From: Prunella strophiata
Taxonomy: Eukaryota > Chordata > Aves > Passeriformes > Prunellidae
Reading direction: 5' to 3'
Assembly (NCBI GenBank): GCA_036583965.1
Contig: JAZBQD010000025.1
Coordinates: 13,036,300 to 13,100,299, forward strand
DNA: 64,000 nucleotides
In this document: positions 1 through 13,267 of the stretch, piece by piece
How positions within the stretch are numbered: the stretch's first letter is position 1
How the letters are laid out: each line of letters begins with the position of its first letter
The notes under the pieces: model-generated
Seen by the model: only the letters and a program-made list of their open reading frames with translations
The model's database searches: none
Told to the model about the DNA's origin: nothing
Position numbers and translations under genes: made by a program

Positions 1-347
1 GGCAGTGTCACTGGACAGCAGTGTCACCTGGCAGGGCAGTGTCACTGGACAGGCTGGTGTCACTGGACAGGCAGTGTCACCTGCAGGGCAGTGTTCACCT
101 GCAGGGCAGTGTCACTGGACAGGCAGTGTCACCTGCAGGGCAGTGTCACCTGCAGGGCAGTGTCACTGGACAGGCAGTGTCACTGGACAGGCAGTGTCAC
201 TGGACAGGCAGTGTCACCTGCAGGGCAGTGTCACCTGCAGGGCAGTGTCACTGGACAGGCAGTGTCACTGGACAGGCAGTGTCACCTGCAGGGCTGTGTC
301 ACTGGACAGGCAGTGTCACTGGACAGGCAGTGTCACTGCAGGGCTGT
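1..347. repeat. 17-bp minisatellite, two interleaved unit types
   Basis: The tract is built from 17-bp units of two kinds, GGCAGTGTCACTGGACA and GGCAGTGTCACCTGCAG, in irregular alternation, about 20 units in all. It continues beyond the left edge of the window. It lies in a PRKCB intron, upstream of the first exon seen here. Open frames through it on the + strand come from the repeat and are not genes. Confidence 0.93.
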
Positions 348-1106
<759 letters not shown>

Positions 1107-1839
1107 TAAGGGCAGGCCTGGGTGCTCTGCTGGGCTGGGGGAGTGTGGGAGTGAGACCCCAGCCCACCCCACTGCTCCCAGCACAGCCAGGCTCTGGCTC
1201 TGCTGGGTTCTGGTGCCTGTGCCCTCCAGTGCCAAAACCCCAGCTTGTGCCACTGTGTGTGTGTCCTAAACCCAGGTTAAAACAACACCTGCATCCTCCC
1301 CGTGCCCCTACACTGAGCTGAAATTCAGCTGGGGCTGGGGCTGGGGCTGGCCTGGGGGCAGGGGAGGGCCAGGAGGGAAGTGGGGTGGTGGCTGGGGGTG
1401 GGAAGGGAGAGCTCCTGCCCAGACACCCTGTGCCCCCCAGGTGAGGACAGGGCAGCTCTGTGAACCTTTGCCTGAAATGAAAGCTGATGCTCAGGGAAAA
1501 TGGATGTGATTCCCAAACAGTTTTCCTAAGATCAGACACAAAGCCTCATCCTTCCACTTAGCTGTGATAAGTTGCCCTTCAGGACAGCCTGAAGCTCTGG
1601 CAGTGTCTCCAGGAGGTCAGGGCAGCATTTTCATTATCCTGCCTCTTAATTTGCAGTGAAGCTCTGCCTTGCCCAGCATCCCAAGCTGGGCTCTCCATGG
1701 ACTGGGCCTAGGCCTGACTTAATTGCAGCCTGAGTTAATTTGGGATGTGATGGATAAAGGCTGGCGAGGCCCTGATGTTGTTCTGTGTGCTTGGGACTGA
1801 GCCTCATCTCACCCCCCCAGTGCCACACACGGCTATAAA

Positions 1840-1940
1840 TAAGTGTTTGTGTAGGAATTTAAGAAATGTTTGCTTATAATAGTTAATATTGAAAATATCT
1901 GAATGTTCTCTGTCTCAAAATAGTGTTTCCATCTCCAAAT
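1840..1940. other. AT-rich, repeat-free island in PRKCB intron
   Basis: A short AT-rich stretch around TTGCTTATAATAGTTAATAT stands out against GC-rich flanks and contains no tandem repeat. It may be a conserved non-coding element, but the only evidence is base composition. Confidence 0.25.
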
Positions 1941-2436
1941 GACACATCCTGCGCTCCACGCTCCCACTGCGGCATTTCAGAGCCGCTGCTGGCGTTGCCA
2001 GGATGCTGAGCTGCTGGGAGAGAGGAATATTCACTTGGGAGAGGCTGCTGCAGGAGTTCCCACTGGAGGGGGCACAGGGAGGGGGTGCTGCCCTGCCACA
2101 GTCAGCAGGGTGCAGGAAAATCAGGCCCTTAATTCAGAAACCACTGGGCGGTTGGACAGGGATTCCCACAGGCTGTCACCATCTCCCATCCCCTTGCTGG
2201 TGTTGTTTGGGATGTAAAGGGAAAACCCAGCGAGTTCCTGCTCAGGCAGGGGCTGGGGGACACCCAGTGCTGCTGAGCATCCCTGGGGCTGGGGCAGGGC
2301 CAGGCTCGGGGCTGGCTGCTTGCTGCTGCTCCAGGCACAGGGTCCTGCTGTAAATCACTGCTGCACTGGCTGCTGGGTGTAGCTGCAGGGCTTTCTCACT
2401 GGAGATGGGAGGATGTTTGGGCAGGCACAGGGGGCT

Positions 2437-3240
2437 GGTGCTCCATAAATTCCTCAGGGTTTCTGTAGCAGAGTGGTGATTCTTCCCTCTGTGTTACTGT
2501 TGTGTCAAAACCTCATGGCATTTTTTGCCACCACCAAACTGCTGCTCCAGAAGTTTTAATTAAAACTCGCTGTGGGATTTAAGAACTTTTTAATAGGCTG
2601 GAAACTTTACGTTTTTCCCTGGAATACAGTGGAATAGGTGTTGATGAGATGGCCCAAGCTGTTTGTGTTGGCTGTGGCAGGGCTGCCAGCAGGGCACCAA
2701 CCCAGCAGGGAGCTGGAGAAACCTCTGCCCCACCTGTGACAGCTTTGGGATTTCACCACCCCCTCCTCCAAACCCATTTTTGTTGTTCCCCGTGGTTTCA
2801 CTCCGATGTGCTGGTGCCAGTCAGCCCTTCCTGCTGCACTGCTGGGAGGTGCAATGGGTTTGCTGCTGGCTCCTGGGCCCCAGCAGAGCCCAGAGCCTGG
2901 TGCCAGTCTGGGATCCTGGCTGGGCAGCAGCAGGAGCAGTGCCCAGGCTGGGCAGGGGGGCACTGCCCTGCCCTGCTGGCAGCTGGGATTTGTCTGCAGG
3001 TGACCTCAGAGCTGTGCAGGGGCTCAGGGTGGCTCTCCTGACCCCAGGGTGGCCTCCCAGGACCTTTCCCCCACCACATGAGGGGTTTCTGACTGCCTGG
3101 GGCAGAGCAGCCCTTGCCATGGCAGCAGCTCCCTCCCTGGCTCTCAGCTCCCTCTGCATCTCTGCCTGACAGCAAAGGCGGGAATGGTTTTCTGCAGAAT
3201 TTTGGGAATATTTGCAGGTGTTTTGGGTGGCATTTCCCCT
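2437..3240. repeat. 0.8-kb tandem duplication, copy 1
   Basis: An 804-bp segment starting GGTGCTCCATAAATTCCTCA and ending CATTTCCCCT is followed directly by a second, poorer copy at 3241-4031. The first copy has intact homopolymers and reads like ordinary intron sequence. No protein-coding potential was recognised. Confidence 0.9.
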
Positions 3241-4031
3241 GGTGCTCCATAAATTCCTCAGGGTTTCGGAGCAGAGTGGTGATTCTTCCCTCTGTGTTAC
3301 TGTTGTGTCAAAAACCTCATGGCATTTTTGCAACCACCAAACGACTGCTCCAGAGTTTAATTAAACTCGCTGTCGGGATTAAGAACTTTTAATAGGCTGG
3401 CACTTTACGTTTTTCCTGGATTGGATAACAGTGGAATAGGTGTTGATGAGATGGCCCAAGCTGTTTGTGTTGGATGTGCAGGGCTGCCAGCAGGGCACCA
3501 ACCCAGCAGGGAGCTGGAGAAGAAACCTCTGCCCCACCTGTGAAAGCTTTGGGATTTCACCACCCCCCTCTCCAAACCAATTTGTTGTTCCCGTGTTTTC
3601 ACTCCGATGTGTGGTGCCAGTCAGCACGTCCCTGTGCACTGCTGGGAGTGCAATGGGTTTGCTGCTGGCTCTGGGCCCCAGCAGAGCCCCAGAGCCTGGT
3701 GCAGTCTGCGGATCCGGCTGGGCGGCAGCAAGGAGAAAGTGCCCAGGCTGGGAAGGGGGCACGCCTGCCCTGCTGGAGCTGGGATTGTCGCAGTGACCTC
3801 CAGAGCTGTGAGGGGCTCAGGGTGCTCTCATGCGCCCAGGGTGGCTCCCAGGGCTTTCCCAGCCCACAGGAGGGGTTTGCTGCTGCCTGGCAGAGCAGCC
3901 TTGCCAGGGCGCCGCTCCTCCCTGGCTCTCAGCTCCCTCTGCAATCTCTGCCTGACAGCAAAGGCAGGGAATGTTTTCTGCAGAATTTTGGGAATATTTG
4001 CAGGTGTTTTGGGTGGCATTTCCCCTGGTGC
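3241..4031. repeat. 0.8-kb tandem duplication, copy 2, with many single-base indels
   Basis: This head-to-tail copy of 2437-3240 is shorter (about 791 bp). It is littered with one-base deletions, many in homopolymers, plus scattered insertions and substitutions. Examples are GGCATTTTTTGCC becoming GGCATTTTTGCA, and GTTTTAATTAAAACTCG becoming GTTTAATTAAACTCG. The error pattern is that of unpolished long-read sequence. It could be a genuine old duplication, but a false duplication in the assembly is more likely. Confidence 0.85.
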
Positions 4032-5430
4032 TGCTGCCTGAGGAAAGCCCACCAGGGCTGCAGTCTCTGCTGCTGCCACAGTGCTTGAGAGGCCAGGACA
4101 CATCACCTCTGCCACCTTTCCAGGCTTCTGGGATTTCTTCTTGGGTTTTTGTTTTATAAAGGGCTGAGTGCTGCAATGCCAGGGGAAACTCAATTATTAA
4201 CAAAAGCGAGTTGGGAAAATATTCTTGCTTTTGTTTTTGGTGGCCCCTGGCCCCTCCCTCCCTGGCCCTCCAGCCTGGCTCCCTGCTTGAGGCTCTGCAA
4301 GGCTGCTGCTGATGCCAGTCACATCCTCCCCCTGAGCAGAGGCTGGAAAAGCCCTGGTCCAGCCTGCAGAGCCTGCCAGGCCCTTGCTGTTTGTGGAAGG
4401 GCTTTCCAGGGAGAGGCTGCCTCCCAAAGCTGCTCTCCATCACTCTCCCAGCTGCAGATGCTGTCACAGCTGGAGGCAGGGCTGTAGAGCTGTTTGCTCA
4501 CAGAGCAGTTGGTGGCTCTGCTCTCACCTTGTGTTTGTTGGAGTTTTTTTTGTCTTTTCAGGGTTTTAGGTTTGGGTTTTTCCCCAGGGTTTCCCTTGCT
4601 TTCAGTGCCCCATTGCAGCTGTTAAAGGGCTTTCCTGAGCAGGTTTGTTTCATGCCCTGGGGGTGGCAGGGCTGACCTGTACCCACCAGTGGCTGGGAGG
4701 TGTCTCAGCTCTCAGCATTGGCACCTCCTGTCCCCCCGGGGGTCTCACAGACCCCCAGCCCTGGGACACAGACCAGGCTTGCTGCAGCCCTGGCATCAGG
4801 ATGAACTGCCCTGCTTTCCATAGAGCAGTGCTTCTGTTGCAAGTACAGAGCTCATATTCTCTGTCCTTATCAACGTCTTGTGACTCTGGAATCTCCTCTG
4901 ATCTCTGAGCACAGCTCAAACCCTGCCCCAGGATATTCATGTTGTACAGCTGCCCGGGGTTCCTGGGGCCCCTTTCCCTCACTGAGCCAGTGAAGAGGAG
5001 AAGTTTAGATGATAAACAGCATTAATGGACTGTTTGTGCTACTTCTCCTCCAAATTGACTCCCTCATTAGAAATGCACCTCGTGCCTGCTCTGGAGGTGA
5101 GGGGGTTCTGCTTCCAGGGCTGATGGAAGTTTTGGGGGGCAGATTGTCCATCTTAGGGGGGCAGTGGGTGTAGAGTTAACTCTGCAGATGCTGGGCAGTT
5201 TGTGCCAAGCCAAGGGAGCGCTGGGCAGCTCCCCTGCTGCAGCCAGGTGCTGAGGGAGCCCTGCCAGCACCCCGGGGCTGTTCCTTGGCAAACCAGTTTC
5301 ATTCCCAGACAGGAGGGGGATGTGCCCATCCCTCCAGTGCTCAGGTACCTGCCATCTGCACAGTCTGCTCTTGCAAAGCACTGTCAGCCTTCCCTGTCCC
5401 TGAGGCACTCCACTCCTTCCCCAGAGCGCC

Positions 5431-6530
5431 TGTGCCACTGCTGGGTGTCCCTGTGCCACTGCTGGGTGTCCCTGTGCCACTGCTGGGTGTCCCTGTGCCA
5501 CTGCTGGGTGTCCCTGTGCCACTGCTGGGTGTCCCTGTGCCACTGCTGGGTGTCCCTGTGCCACTGCTGGGTGTCCCTGTGCCACTGCTGGGTGTCCCTG
5601 TGCCACTGCTGGGTGTCCCTGTGCCACTGCTGGGTGTCCCTGTGCCACTGCTGGGTGTCCCTGTGCCACTGCTGGGTGTCCCTGTGCCACTGCTGGGTGT
5701 CCCTGTGCCACTGCTGGGTGTCCCTGTGCCACTGCTGGGTGTCCCTGTGCCACTGCTGGGTGTCCCTGTGCCACTGCTGGGTGTCCCTGTGCCACTGCTG
5801 GGTGTCCCTGTGCCACTGCTGGGTGTCCCTGTGCCACTGCTGGGTGTCCCTGTGCCACTGCTGGGTGTCCCTGTGCCACTGCTGGGTGTCCCTGTGCCAC
5901 TGCTGGGTGTCCCTGTGCCACTGCTGGGTGTCTGGTGTCCCTGTGCCAGGGCTGGGTGCTGCTGTGCCACTGCTGGGTACCCCTGTGCCAGGGCTGGGTG
6001 TCCCTGTCCACTGCTGTGCCACTGCTGGGTACCCCTGTGCCACTGCTGGGTGTCCCTGTGCCACTGCTGGGTGTCCCTGTGCCAGTGCTGGGTGTCCCTG
6101 TGCCACTGCTGGGTACCCCTGTGCCACTGCTGGGTGCTGCTGTCCACTGCTGGGTACCCCTGTGCCACTGCTGGGTGTCCCTGTCCACTGCTGGGTGTCC
6201 CTGTGCCACTGCTGGGTGTCCCTGTGCCACTGCTGTGCCACTGCTGGGTACCCCTGTGCCACTGCTGGGTGCTGCTGTCCACTGCTGGGTACCCCTGTGC
6301 CACTGCTGTGCCACTGCTGGGTGTCCCTGTGCCACTGCTGGGTGTCCCTGTGCCCCTGCTGGGTGCTGCTGTGCCAGTGCTGGGTGTCCCTGTCCCGGTG
6401 GTGGGTGTCCCTGTCCACTGCTGTGCCAGTGCTGGGTGTCCCTGTCCCGGTGGTGGGTGTCCCTGTCCACTGCTGTGCCACTGCTGGGTGTCCCTGTGCC
6501 ACTGCTGGGTGTCCCTGTCCACTGCCGGGT
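5431..6530. repeat. 21-bp minisatellite (TGTGCCACTGCTGGGTGTCCC)n
   Basis: About 24 identical 21-bp copies run from 5431 to about 5932. They are followed by some 600 bp of diverged copies in which TACC, GCTG or CAGGG variants replace parts of the unit. Because 21 is a multiple of three, four reading frames stay open across it. Those frames are not genes. The perfect part suggests recent expansion on one side of an older array. Confidence 0.96.
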
Positions 6531-9500
6531 CCCCCAGTGTCCCATTCCTGTGTCCCCTCACTGTGCCACTGCCAGGGAGCCTCCAGGTTCTCTCCCACCC
6601 TCAGTGGGTGCTGCTCATCCTGGAGGTCCCTGGCTCCTTGGAGGGTCGTGTTCCCTGGGGCCTGGCACGTGCCACAGCTCTGCTGGGCAGGGGCAGTCCC
6701 TGGTGCCAGCTGTGCCCTGCAGAGGTGGGAGCTGCACACACTCAGTTCCTGCATCCCTTTCTGTTGCTGCCTGTTTTTGTTATCCCAGCTCTGTTGGTCT
6801 GTTGGGTTTTTCCTCCCTTTTTCTCAGGTTTTTCTTTTCTTTAACCCAACTTTGTTTCACCACCCAGCTCAGCTCAGTGTGCCTGGGTGGGCAGAGGAGC
6901 TGGGTTTCAGCACAGCCTCTCTCCAGGCTGGAAGGAGCAGCCTGGGTCCGTGGCCAGGGATCCTGGCTGCTCCTGCTCAGCCCTGGCTCTGCTGAGGGAT
7001 GAGCTGGGAGGGCAGCCTGGGGAATGGGCACACCCAGGGGGAGGCAGCAGCAATTGGGAGCTGTTTGTCAGAAAAGACAGGAATGCTGGAGTGCTCCTTG
7101 TCCAGCTGTGTCTGCAGTGACATCTGTGGCACCAGGGCAGGGGTGGCACCAGGGCAGGGCTGCAGCCTGAACCCCAGCGTGGGTGTCCCTGCCCCTGGGG
7201 CTGCTCTGTGTCCCCAAACTCTGCATGGCCCCGTGTTGTCCCTGTGCTCTCCCTTATGTCCTCGTGGGAGCAGGGATGTCCCTCCTGGATTTCTCCATTT
7301 CTCTGTGTCACTGGGGGACTGGCAGGGTCCCTGCAGTGTCCCAGTCTCTCTGTGTGCCCCAAGTCCTTAAGGCTTGCATTGTTCTCTGCTTCCCCCCGGG
7401 TGCCTGTGGGCTGCAGTGCCCTGCCTGGGCACTGGGGTTTCACAGAGAGCTGAATCCACACTGAGCCTCTCTCCTGGCTGCTATTCATGGTCAGTGTGGG
7501 GCCATTCCTCAGTCCATGCTCCCAGGCCAGCTCAGAGTCCAGGAATGCTCTGTGTGTTTGCCTGCAGCCTCCCTGTCCCTCTGCCCATACCAACCTTCTG
7601 CTCCTCTGCTTTTCCTCTGCTTTCCAGACCCCCTGTTCCTTTGGGGGCCCCTTTGGTGCTTGGAATTCTCTGCTTTCAGGGAGAACATGGAGTGGGAGTT
7701 CCTGTGGTGGAGGGTGCTCGCTGCCTTCAGCTCTGCTCTCTCTCTGTGCCTCTCTGCTCCAGCAGGTTCTTCCCTCCCACAGCTCCTTTCCAGGCTGCTC
7801 AGACTGGAGTGAAAGACCCCTGGGGTGGCTGGGGAGGGATGCTGGGCAGGAGAGCTGCCCCTCACCCCGGGGCTGCCCTGCCTGTGCTTGGGGCTGGTGT
7901 TTGCATTTCAGGCAGGTTCACTTTGCAGGGAGCTCGTGGCTGCTGTCCTTGGGCTGCTGCCAGCCCTGCACTCACAGTGTGAGCTGTGCCCACACCTCAC
8001 AGGGGCACTGTCCTGCTCTCCCTCTGCCCAGGAGTGGGGAGACCCAGGATGGGCAGCACAGGAGCCTGGGTTGCTGCCTGCTGGCCTTTCCCTGGCAGGG
8101 AAGGGAATCTTTGGAGCACGTAGGAGCAGCATTGCTGGGAAAGCTGTGACTCTGGTGTCAAAGTACAGAGGTGTGAAAGTGTTTGAGGCTGTTTGTGCCC
8201 CCCATGACTTGTTGTCTGGGGGTGGGATCTGACCCTTGTGCCAGGCATGCTGAGGTACAAGGGAGGATCCATGAGCTGCAGCTGTGGAGGGATCCTGCTC
8301 CATACCTGGATTCACTGAAAGGGCACCATTGGGTTATTCTGCAGAAGTCCCTGCTCCTGAAGCCATCGCTTCAGCCATCTCCCACCTCTGTGTCCCTTTT
8401 GCAGTGAAGCTGCTGCTGCTGTGTCCCCTGCAGCCACCTCTCTGTTCCTGAGCAGGTCCCCAGTGCCACCGCCTGCCCAGCAGGGGCAGAGCATTGCTTT
8501 GGTGCTTTACAGTGAAAAACAACTGAATTCCATCAAAAGCACTTCCTTACTGCTCTGCTGCTTTAAACTGTGCAAATCTTATCCTGTTTTCAATGTCTGC
8601 TTTCTTCAGAAATCCTGACACCAGCCCTGGGAGGGGACTGTCAGCTGCCGCCTCACCCAGCGGCTGCGCCCGGAGCATTCCCAGTTTGATAGGACAGGGA
8701 GATTAACAGCAGCTGATTTGGGATTTAGGGAGGATTAGGACGACTCAGGTACCTGCTGAGAGCTGGTATTTCTCCAGCAGTGCTGGGAAAAGCTGTGTCT
8801 TTGGTGCCAGCCGTGAGCACAGGGCAGAGCAGCAGGGATGGGAACGGGGCTTGGGCACTGCACGGGGTGTCTGGGGTGGCAGGGGAGAGGTGGCCCAGTG
8901 TCTGTGACCTGTGTTTGCCCTGCAAGTGCTGCTGCACAGGGGGTTGGTGCTGGCCTGGCTCTTCACCTTGGCTACGTCTATTTTGTTTTCCTTTTATTTT
9001 TTCATAGTTAGCATCTGTAAAGGTCAGGCTGCAGTAATTGTCTGTATCCAGAGCTTCAAAATAAGGAATGAGATGGAAATGAGGGCTGGGAGTCAGCCCC
9101 AGCTGTCCCCAGCCTCCCCTCCTGCAGTCCATGCTCAGCCCTGGGAGCAGGGGAGCAGAGCCCCATCCAAATTGTGTCCAGGCTCACTTTGCTTCTCAGA
9201 GGCACCGTGGGTGTGTGTCTGCTGTGAGCTGGGGGCTCAGCCCCTCCCTGTCCCACTGAGCCCCCTGTGCCTCTGCTGCAGCAGCCACAGACCCTCTGGC
9301 ACGTTGCTGTGGCTCTGTGGCCCCTCTGCAGTTTGGGGTGGGGGCACAGGGGGTCCTGGGGGCTCTCAGTGCCTGCCCAGCAGCAGAGGGACCCACACCC
9401 CTCCCAAAAGCTCCATCAACTCCCACCCCCAGCCAGTGGATGGAGGCTCCAGCCTGAGCCTGGCTGCAGCTCAGAGCCAATTCCTCAATTCCCAGGAGCT

Positions 9501-9639
9501 GCTGTGTTGCTTTGTGCTTGATTAACCTTTATCACAGAGTCAGGAACAAGACAGATCAGGGGCTGCCTTGTCTTTGGTGGTTCTGACGTGGGGCTCTGCT
9601 TGGCTGCTCCTGCTCTGGCTGGTGCATAACAATTCCTTC

Positions 9640-10030
9640 CCTGGGTCTGCAGTTACCCTGGCAGTGTATTTACACTTCCCTGCTCTCCCTGTCTCTCGTT
9701 GAGATAATTATTGTTTTTGGTATCTAATTACTCCTTTACTTTACATAAAGCCTGGTGATTTGAAAAGTCTCATTTTGAAAGCACTGAAATCACACAGCAG
9801 AGCCCAGGATTATTCACAACAGCATGGGGGGTTAAAAAAATGGCTTTTAATCTAATAATTTTTAATTGCATAAATTAATTTCCCCCTAACTGCCTGGAGT
9901 TAATTAATATTGAAAGGCCACTTACAGACCTGGATGTGTAGAAACACCAGTTCCATGCACAGGGATTTTGTAGCCTTGGTTCAGCCTGTACAGGGTGAGC
10001 TCTGATGTTTGCATAAGTAATTTCCTAATT
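9640..10030. other. AT-rich, repeat-free island in PRKCB intron
   Basis: About 390 bp rich in TAATTA-type words (for example GCATAAATTAATTT near 9868 and AGTTAATTAATATTG near 9898) sit inside GC-rich intron. There is no tandem repeat or mobile element. TAATTA is the core bound by many homeodomain proteins, so this could be an enhancer, but this is inference from composition only. Confidence 0.3.
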
Positions 10031-11386
10031 AGATGGGATTTAAGGATTGAGGGGCTGACATTGAGCAGGTGGATGTGCTGAGGTTGGACTCCTCTTTAAT
10101 CCAGTCAGGATTGCTCTGGGAGACCCAGGGCCCTGTAAAGACTCTGGGGTTTCCCAGACTATGCAGCCTCTGCTTTCAGAGTGTGAGGCAGAAACTTGGC
10201 TTTTTCCCCAGGACAGGGATGGTCCTACACCAGGAACCCTTGGGCAGCAGCAGGGATAAAGGGATGAGCTGCAGCATCCCAAACTGGAGCCAGACCCCTG
10301 GGAAAGGCACCACTGTCCCCCCTGAGCAGCACAGGGACCCTCAGAGTGGCCCCAGGGTCCTGCTGTGACCCCAATTCCCCTAAAAGTGATGCCAGAAGAG
10401 CTCAGATCCTCCCCAGGGCACAAGGAGCCAATTTCCTGGCCCAGAGCAGCTCCAGGCAGGTCAGACCTGCCCAGGAGATGCCTGCAGGGCCAGTGGGATT
10501 GTGGCTGTGCCACTGGTTTGGGACAAAAGCCCTGGGAAACTGAGGGTGTGCAGCAGCTCCCCTTGGCCCTGGGAATGAGGCTGGGTGGCAGCAGCATCCT
10601 TGGCTTGTTGTGGTCCTTGATTGCATCCCAGGGATCAATGGGAAATATTTTATTGTGCCTTTTGTCTCTATTCGAAATCAAGCAGGGAGGTGATTAAATA
10701 CAAGGCCATCTTTGGAGCTGACAGGTTTATTTCTGCAGCTCAGGAGGAAAAGCCATTCTGTGCTGGCTATAAATATTAGACAGGACACACCAGGATTTAT
10801 GTAAGATAAATTCCCACCCTCCCCCTTTCTCCAGGCAGCATGGAGTGATGCCTGTACATTCATATCAGACTAAAATCAGGACAATTTTTCACTAGATGGC
10901 TTTAGATAAATGTAAAAATCCCTGTGGCACCTGTGTCCATTGAGCAGGAGCTCAGTTTGGAAGCTGAAGAAGGTGCCCATGCAGACTGTGACCTTTTCTG
11001 CCTGGAGCAGCAGGATCCTCCCTGCTTCCCTCAGCCAGGGCTGGGCCAGACCTGGAGCCTGGAGCTCACTCCAGGCCTGGGGCTTGGGCTGGGATGTGCC
11101 CTCTATAAACTCAAAGACACTTTTCAACTTCAAGTATTGATTTTGCCCATCCATTTTATCTGCATCCAAACAGAAAGGCTATAAATTCCACAGAGCAGGG
11201 CAGGAAATGCCGTGGAGAGATGCAACTTCTCCAATTTTCCATCCACATTTCCTTACCCCATTGTGTGATAGTGAGAACTCCTTGCTGCCAATGTGCATAT
11301 TCAAATATATTTGTGCTTCCTATTCCAATAACTGGCAGCCTCTCACTGGGATTAATTTTCCAATCCTTCTGAGGGGGTTGCTGGTT

Positions 11387-11396
11387 GGATTTTTTA

Positions 11397-11427
<31 letters not shown>

Positions 11428-11459
11428 TTTATTTTATTTTATTTTTATTTTTATTTTTA

Positions 11460-11490
<31 letters not shown>

Positions 11491-11826
11491 TTTATTTTTA
11501 TTTTATTTTATTTTTATTTTTATTTTTTATTTATTCTTTTTACTTTTCTTTATTTTTATTTTCTTTTTTCTTTTTATTTTTATTTTCATTTTTATTTTTA
11601 TTTTTTTTCTTTCATTTATTTATTTCTTTTCTTTTATTTTCTTTTTCTTTTCTTTTTCTTTTTTTCTTTCATTTTTTCTTTTTTCTTTTTCTTTTTCTTT
11701 TTCTTTTTCTTTTTCTTTTTCTTTTTCTTTTTCTTTTTTATTTTTCTTTTTCTTTTTCTTTTTCTTTTTCTTTTTCTTTTTCTTTTTCTTTTTCTTTTTC
11801 TTTTTCTTTTTCTTTTTATTTTTTTC
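11387..11826. repeat. ATTTT/CTTTTT microsatellite, about 440 bp
   Basis: The left half is (ATTTT)n with interruptions. The right half changes to (CTTTTT)n. The whole tract is almost pure pyrimidine plus A on the + strand (poly-purine on the - strand). It lies in the PRKCB intron and encodes nothing. Confidence 0.96.
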
Positions 11827-12171
11827 CTAAGACAGCACATTCCTTTGTAGCCACGAGGCAGGCAGTGCTGTCAGACATGGCATGTGGGCTGCCCTGCACG
11901 TCTGCCCTGGGCTCTGCTGGGCTTGCCAGGGGGTGCCAGGGGGGCTGGGGGGCTCTGGGTGGGCACTGGGAGCTGCTGGGGAGCCCTGCCAGGGCTGGCA
12001 CTGCAGCTTTCCCTGGGATCCTGCTCCCAGTCTGTGCCAGCCCAGCCTGGCTCCTGCTGCCCTGCCTTGGGCTCCTGGGCTCTGTGGAGCTGGCAGCTCC
12101 CATTGGCAGGATTTAATTGCTGTTGTGGTGTTGATGTGATGGCTTGGGGAAGGCTTGGGCTGTGGCTGACT

Positions 12172-12356
12172 GTCAGACACCTCAAACATCTCCTGCTGGC
12201 TCCTCAGGGTCAGACACCTCAAACATCTCCTGCTGGCTCCTCAGGGTCAGACATCTCAAACATCTCCTGCTCACTCCTCAGGGTCAGACACCTCAAACAT
12301 CTCCTGCTGGTTCCTCAGGATCAGACACCTCAAACATCTCCTGCTCAATCCTCAGG
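12172..12356. repeat. Five copies of a 37-bp repeat
   Basis: Copies begin at 12172, 12209, 12246, 12283 and 12320 with GTCAGACACCTCAAACATCT followed by CCTGCTGGCTCCTCAGG. They differ by a few substitutions. Each copy contains a CTCCTCAG acceptor-like end. The tract is intronic, with no open frame of interest. Confidence 0.95.
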
Positions 12357-12857
12357 CTGGTGATCCCGTGCTGTGGAGCAGCTCTGGCTGCTGCAGCACC
12401 CAGGACAGGGGCAGGGGAGCTCAGGCCTTGGGGAACAGAAGCTTAACCAAGCCAGACTAGAAATGTAAAGACCTGGCCTTGGCAAGGCAAGGGTACCACG
12501 GTGCTGGAGGGGCTGGAGCTGGAGTTAAATCCACTCAAAGGTTGCTCCTTGAGCTTGTTTAGAGGTTTGAGGGGAGCAAGTGTCTCACTTGGTGCTGTAA
12601 GGACACACAAGAGCTGCCAAAGGAACAGCCCATCAGAGGCTGATGATATTCATGTTGTCTTCCCTGAAAGCTCTGAGCAGAGGAAGGAACTGGGAAACAT
12701 TGACTTCTGCATCTGTCATTAATATTTGATTATATTTAGTCTGATGTTTATTAAAAATGCAAATCTGTTTACTTAACAAATGAAAGTTAAATGCCCAGGA
12801 AAAATTGTGGCAGCACTTGGAGTGTGTGCTCTCCCTGGGGGACTGGGAGGTGCTGCC

Positions 12858-12941
12858 AGGGGACTGGGACTGGGACTGGGACTGGGACTGGGACTGGGAC
12901 TGGGACTGGGACTGGGACTGGGACTGGGACTGGGACTGGGA
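12858..12941. repeat. (GGGACT)n hexanucleotide tract
   Basis: About 14 perfect GGGACT units in the PRKCB intron. The transcript would carry regularly spaced GGG runs on the sense strand. Confidence 0.96.
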
Positions 12942-13267
12942 GGTGCTGCCTGAGCAGCTCCTCCGAGGAACCAGAGCCTGCAGGGCCCTGGCTCTGTGTG
13001 CCAGGAGGGACAGTGCCCAGCCCTGGGAGCAGAGTGCCCTGTGCCAGCCGTGGGATGTGACATGTGGGTGGCAGGCAGGGATGGAGCCTGGTCTGTGGAC
13101 CTGGCATCCAGCTGATGCCAGCTGCTGCTGTTGTCATTCCCTTCAGTCAGGGTTTGCAGCCTGGGGAGCTCCAGCACCCTTGTTTGGATTGCTAAGGAAA
13201 TGAAATCAGGTTTTTGGCACCACTGGGGACTGGGAGGCCGTGGGCTGTTGTGGTCTGGCTGGACTGT

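Noticed and set aside
5067..6995. Large His/Gln/Thr- or Cys/Trp-rich open frames
   Set aside because: They are translations of the 21-bp minisatellite in different frames.
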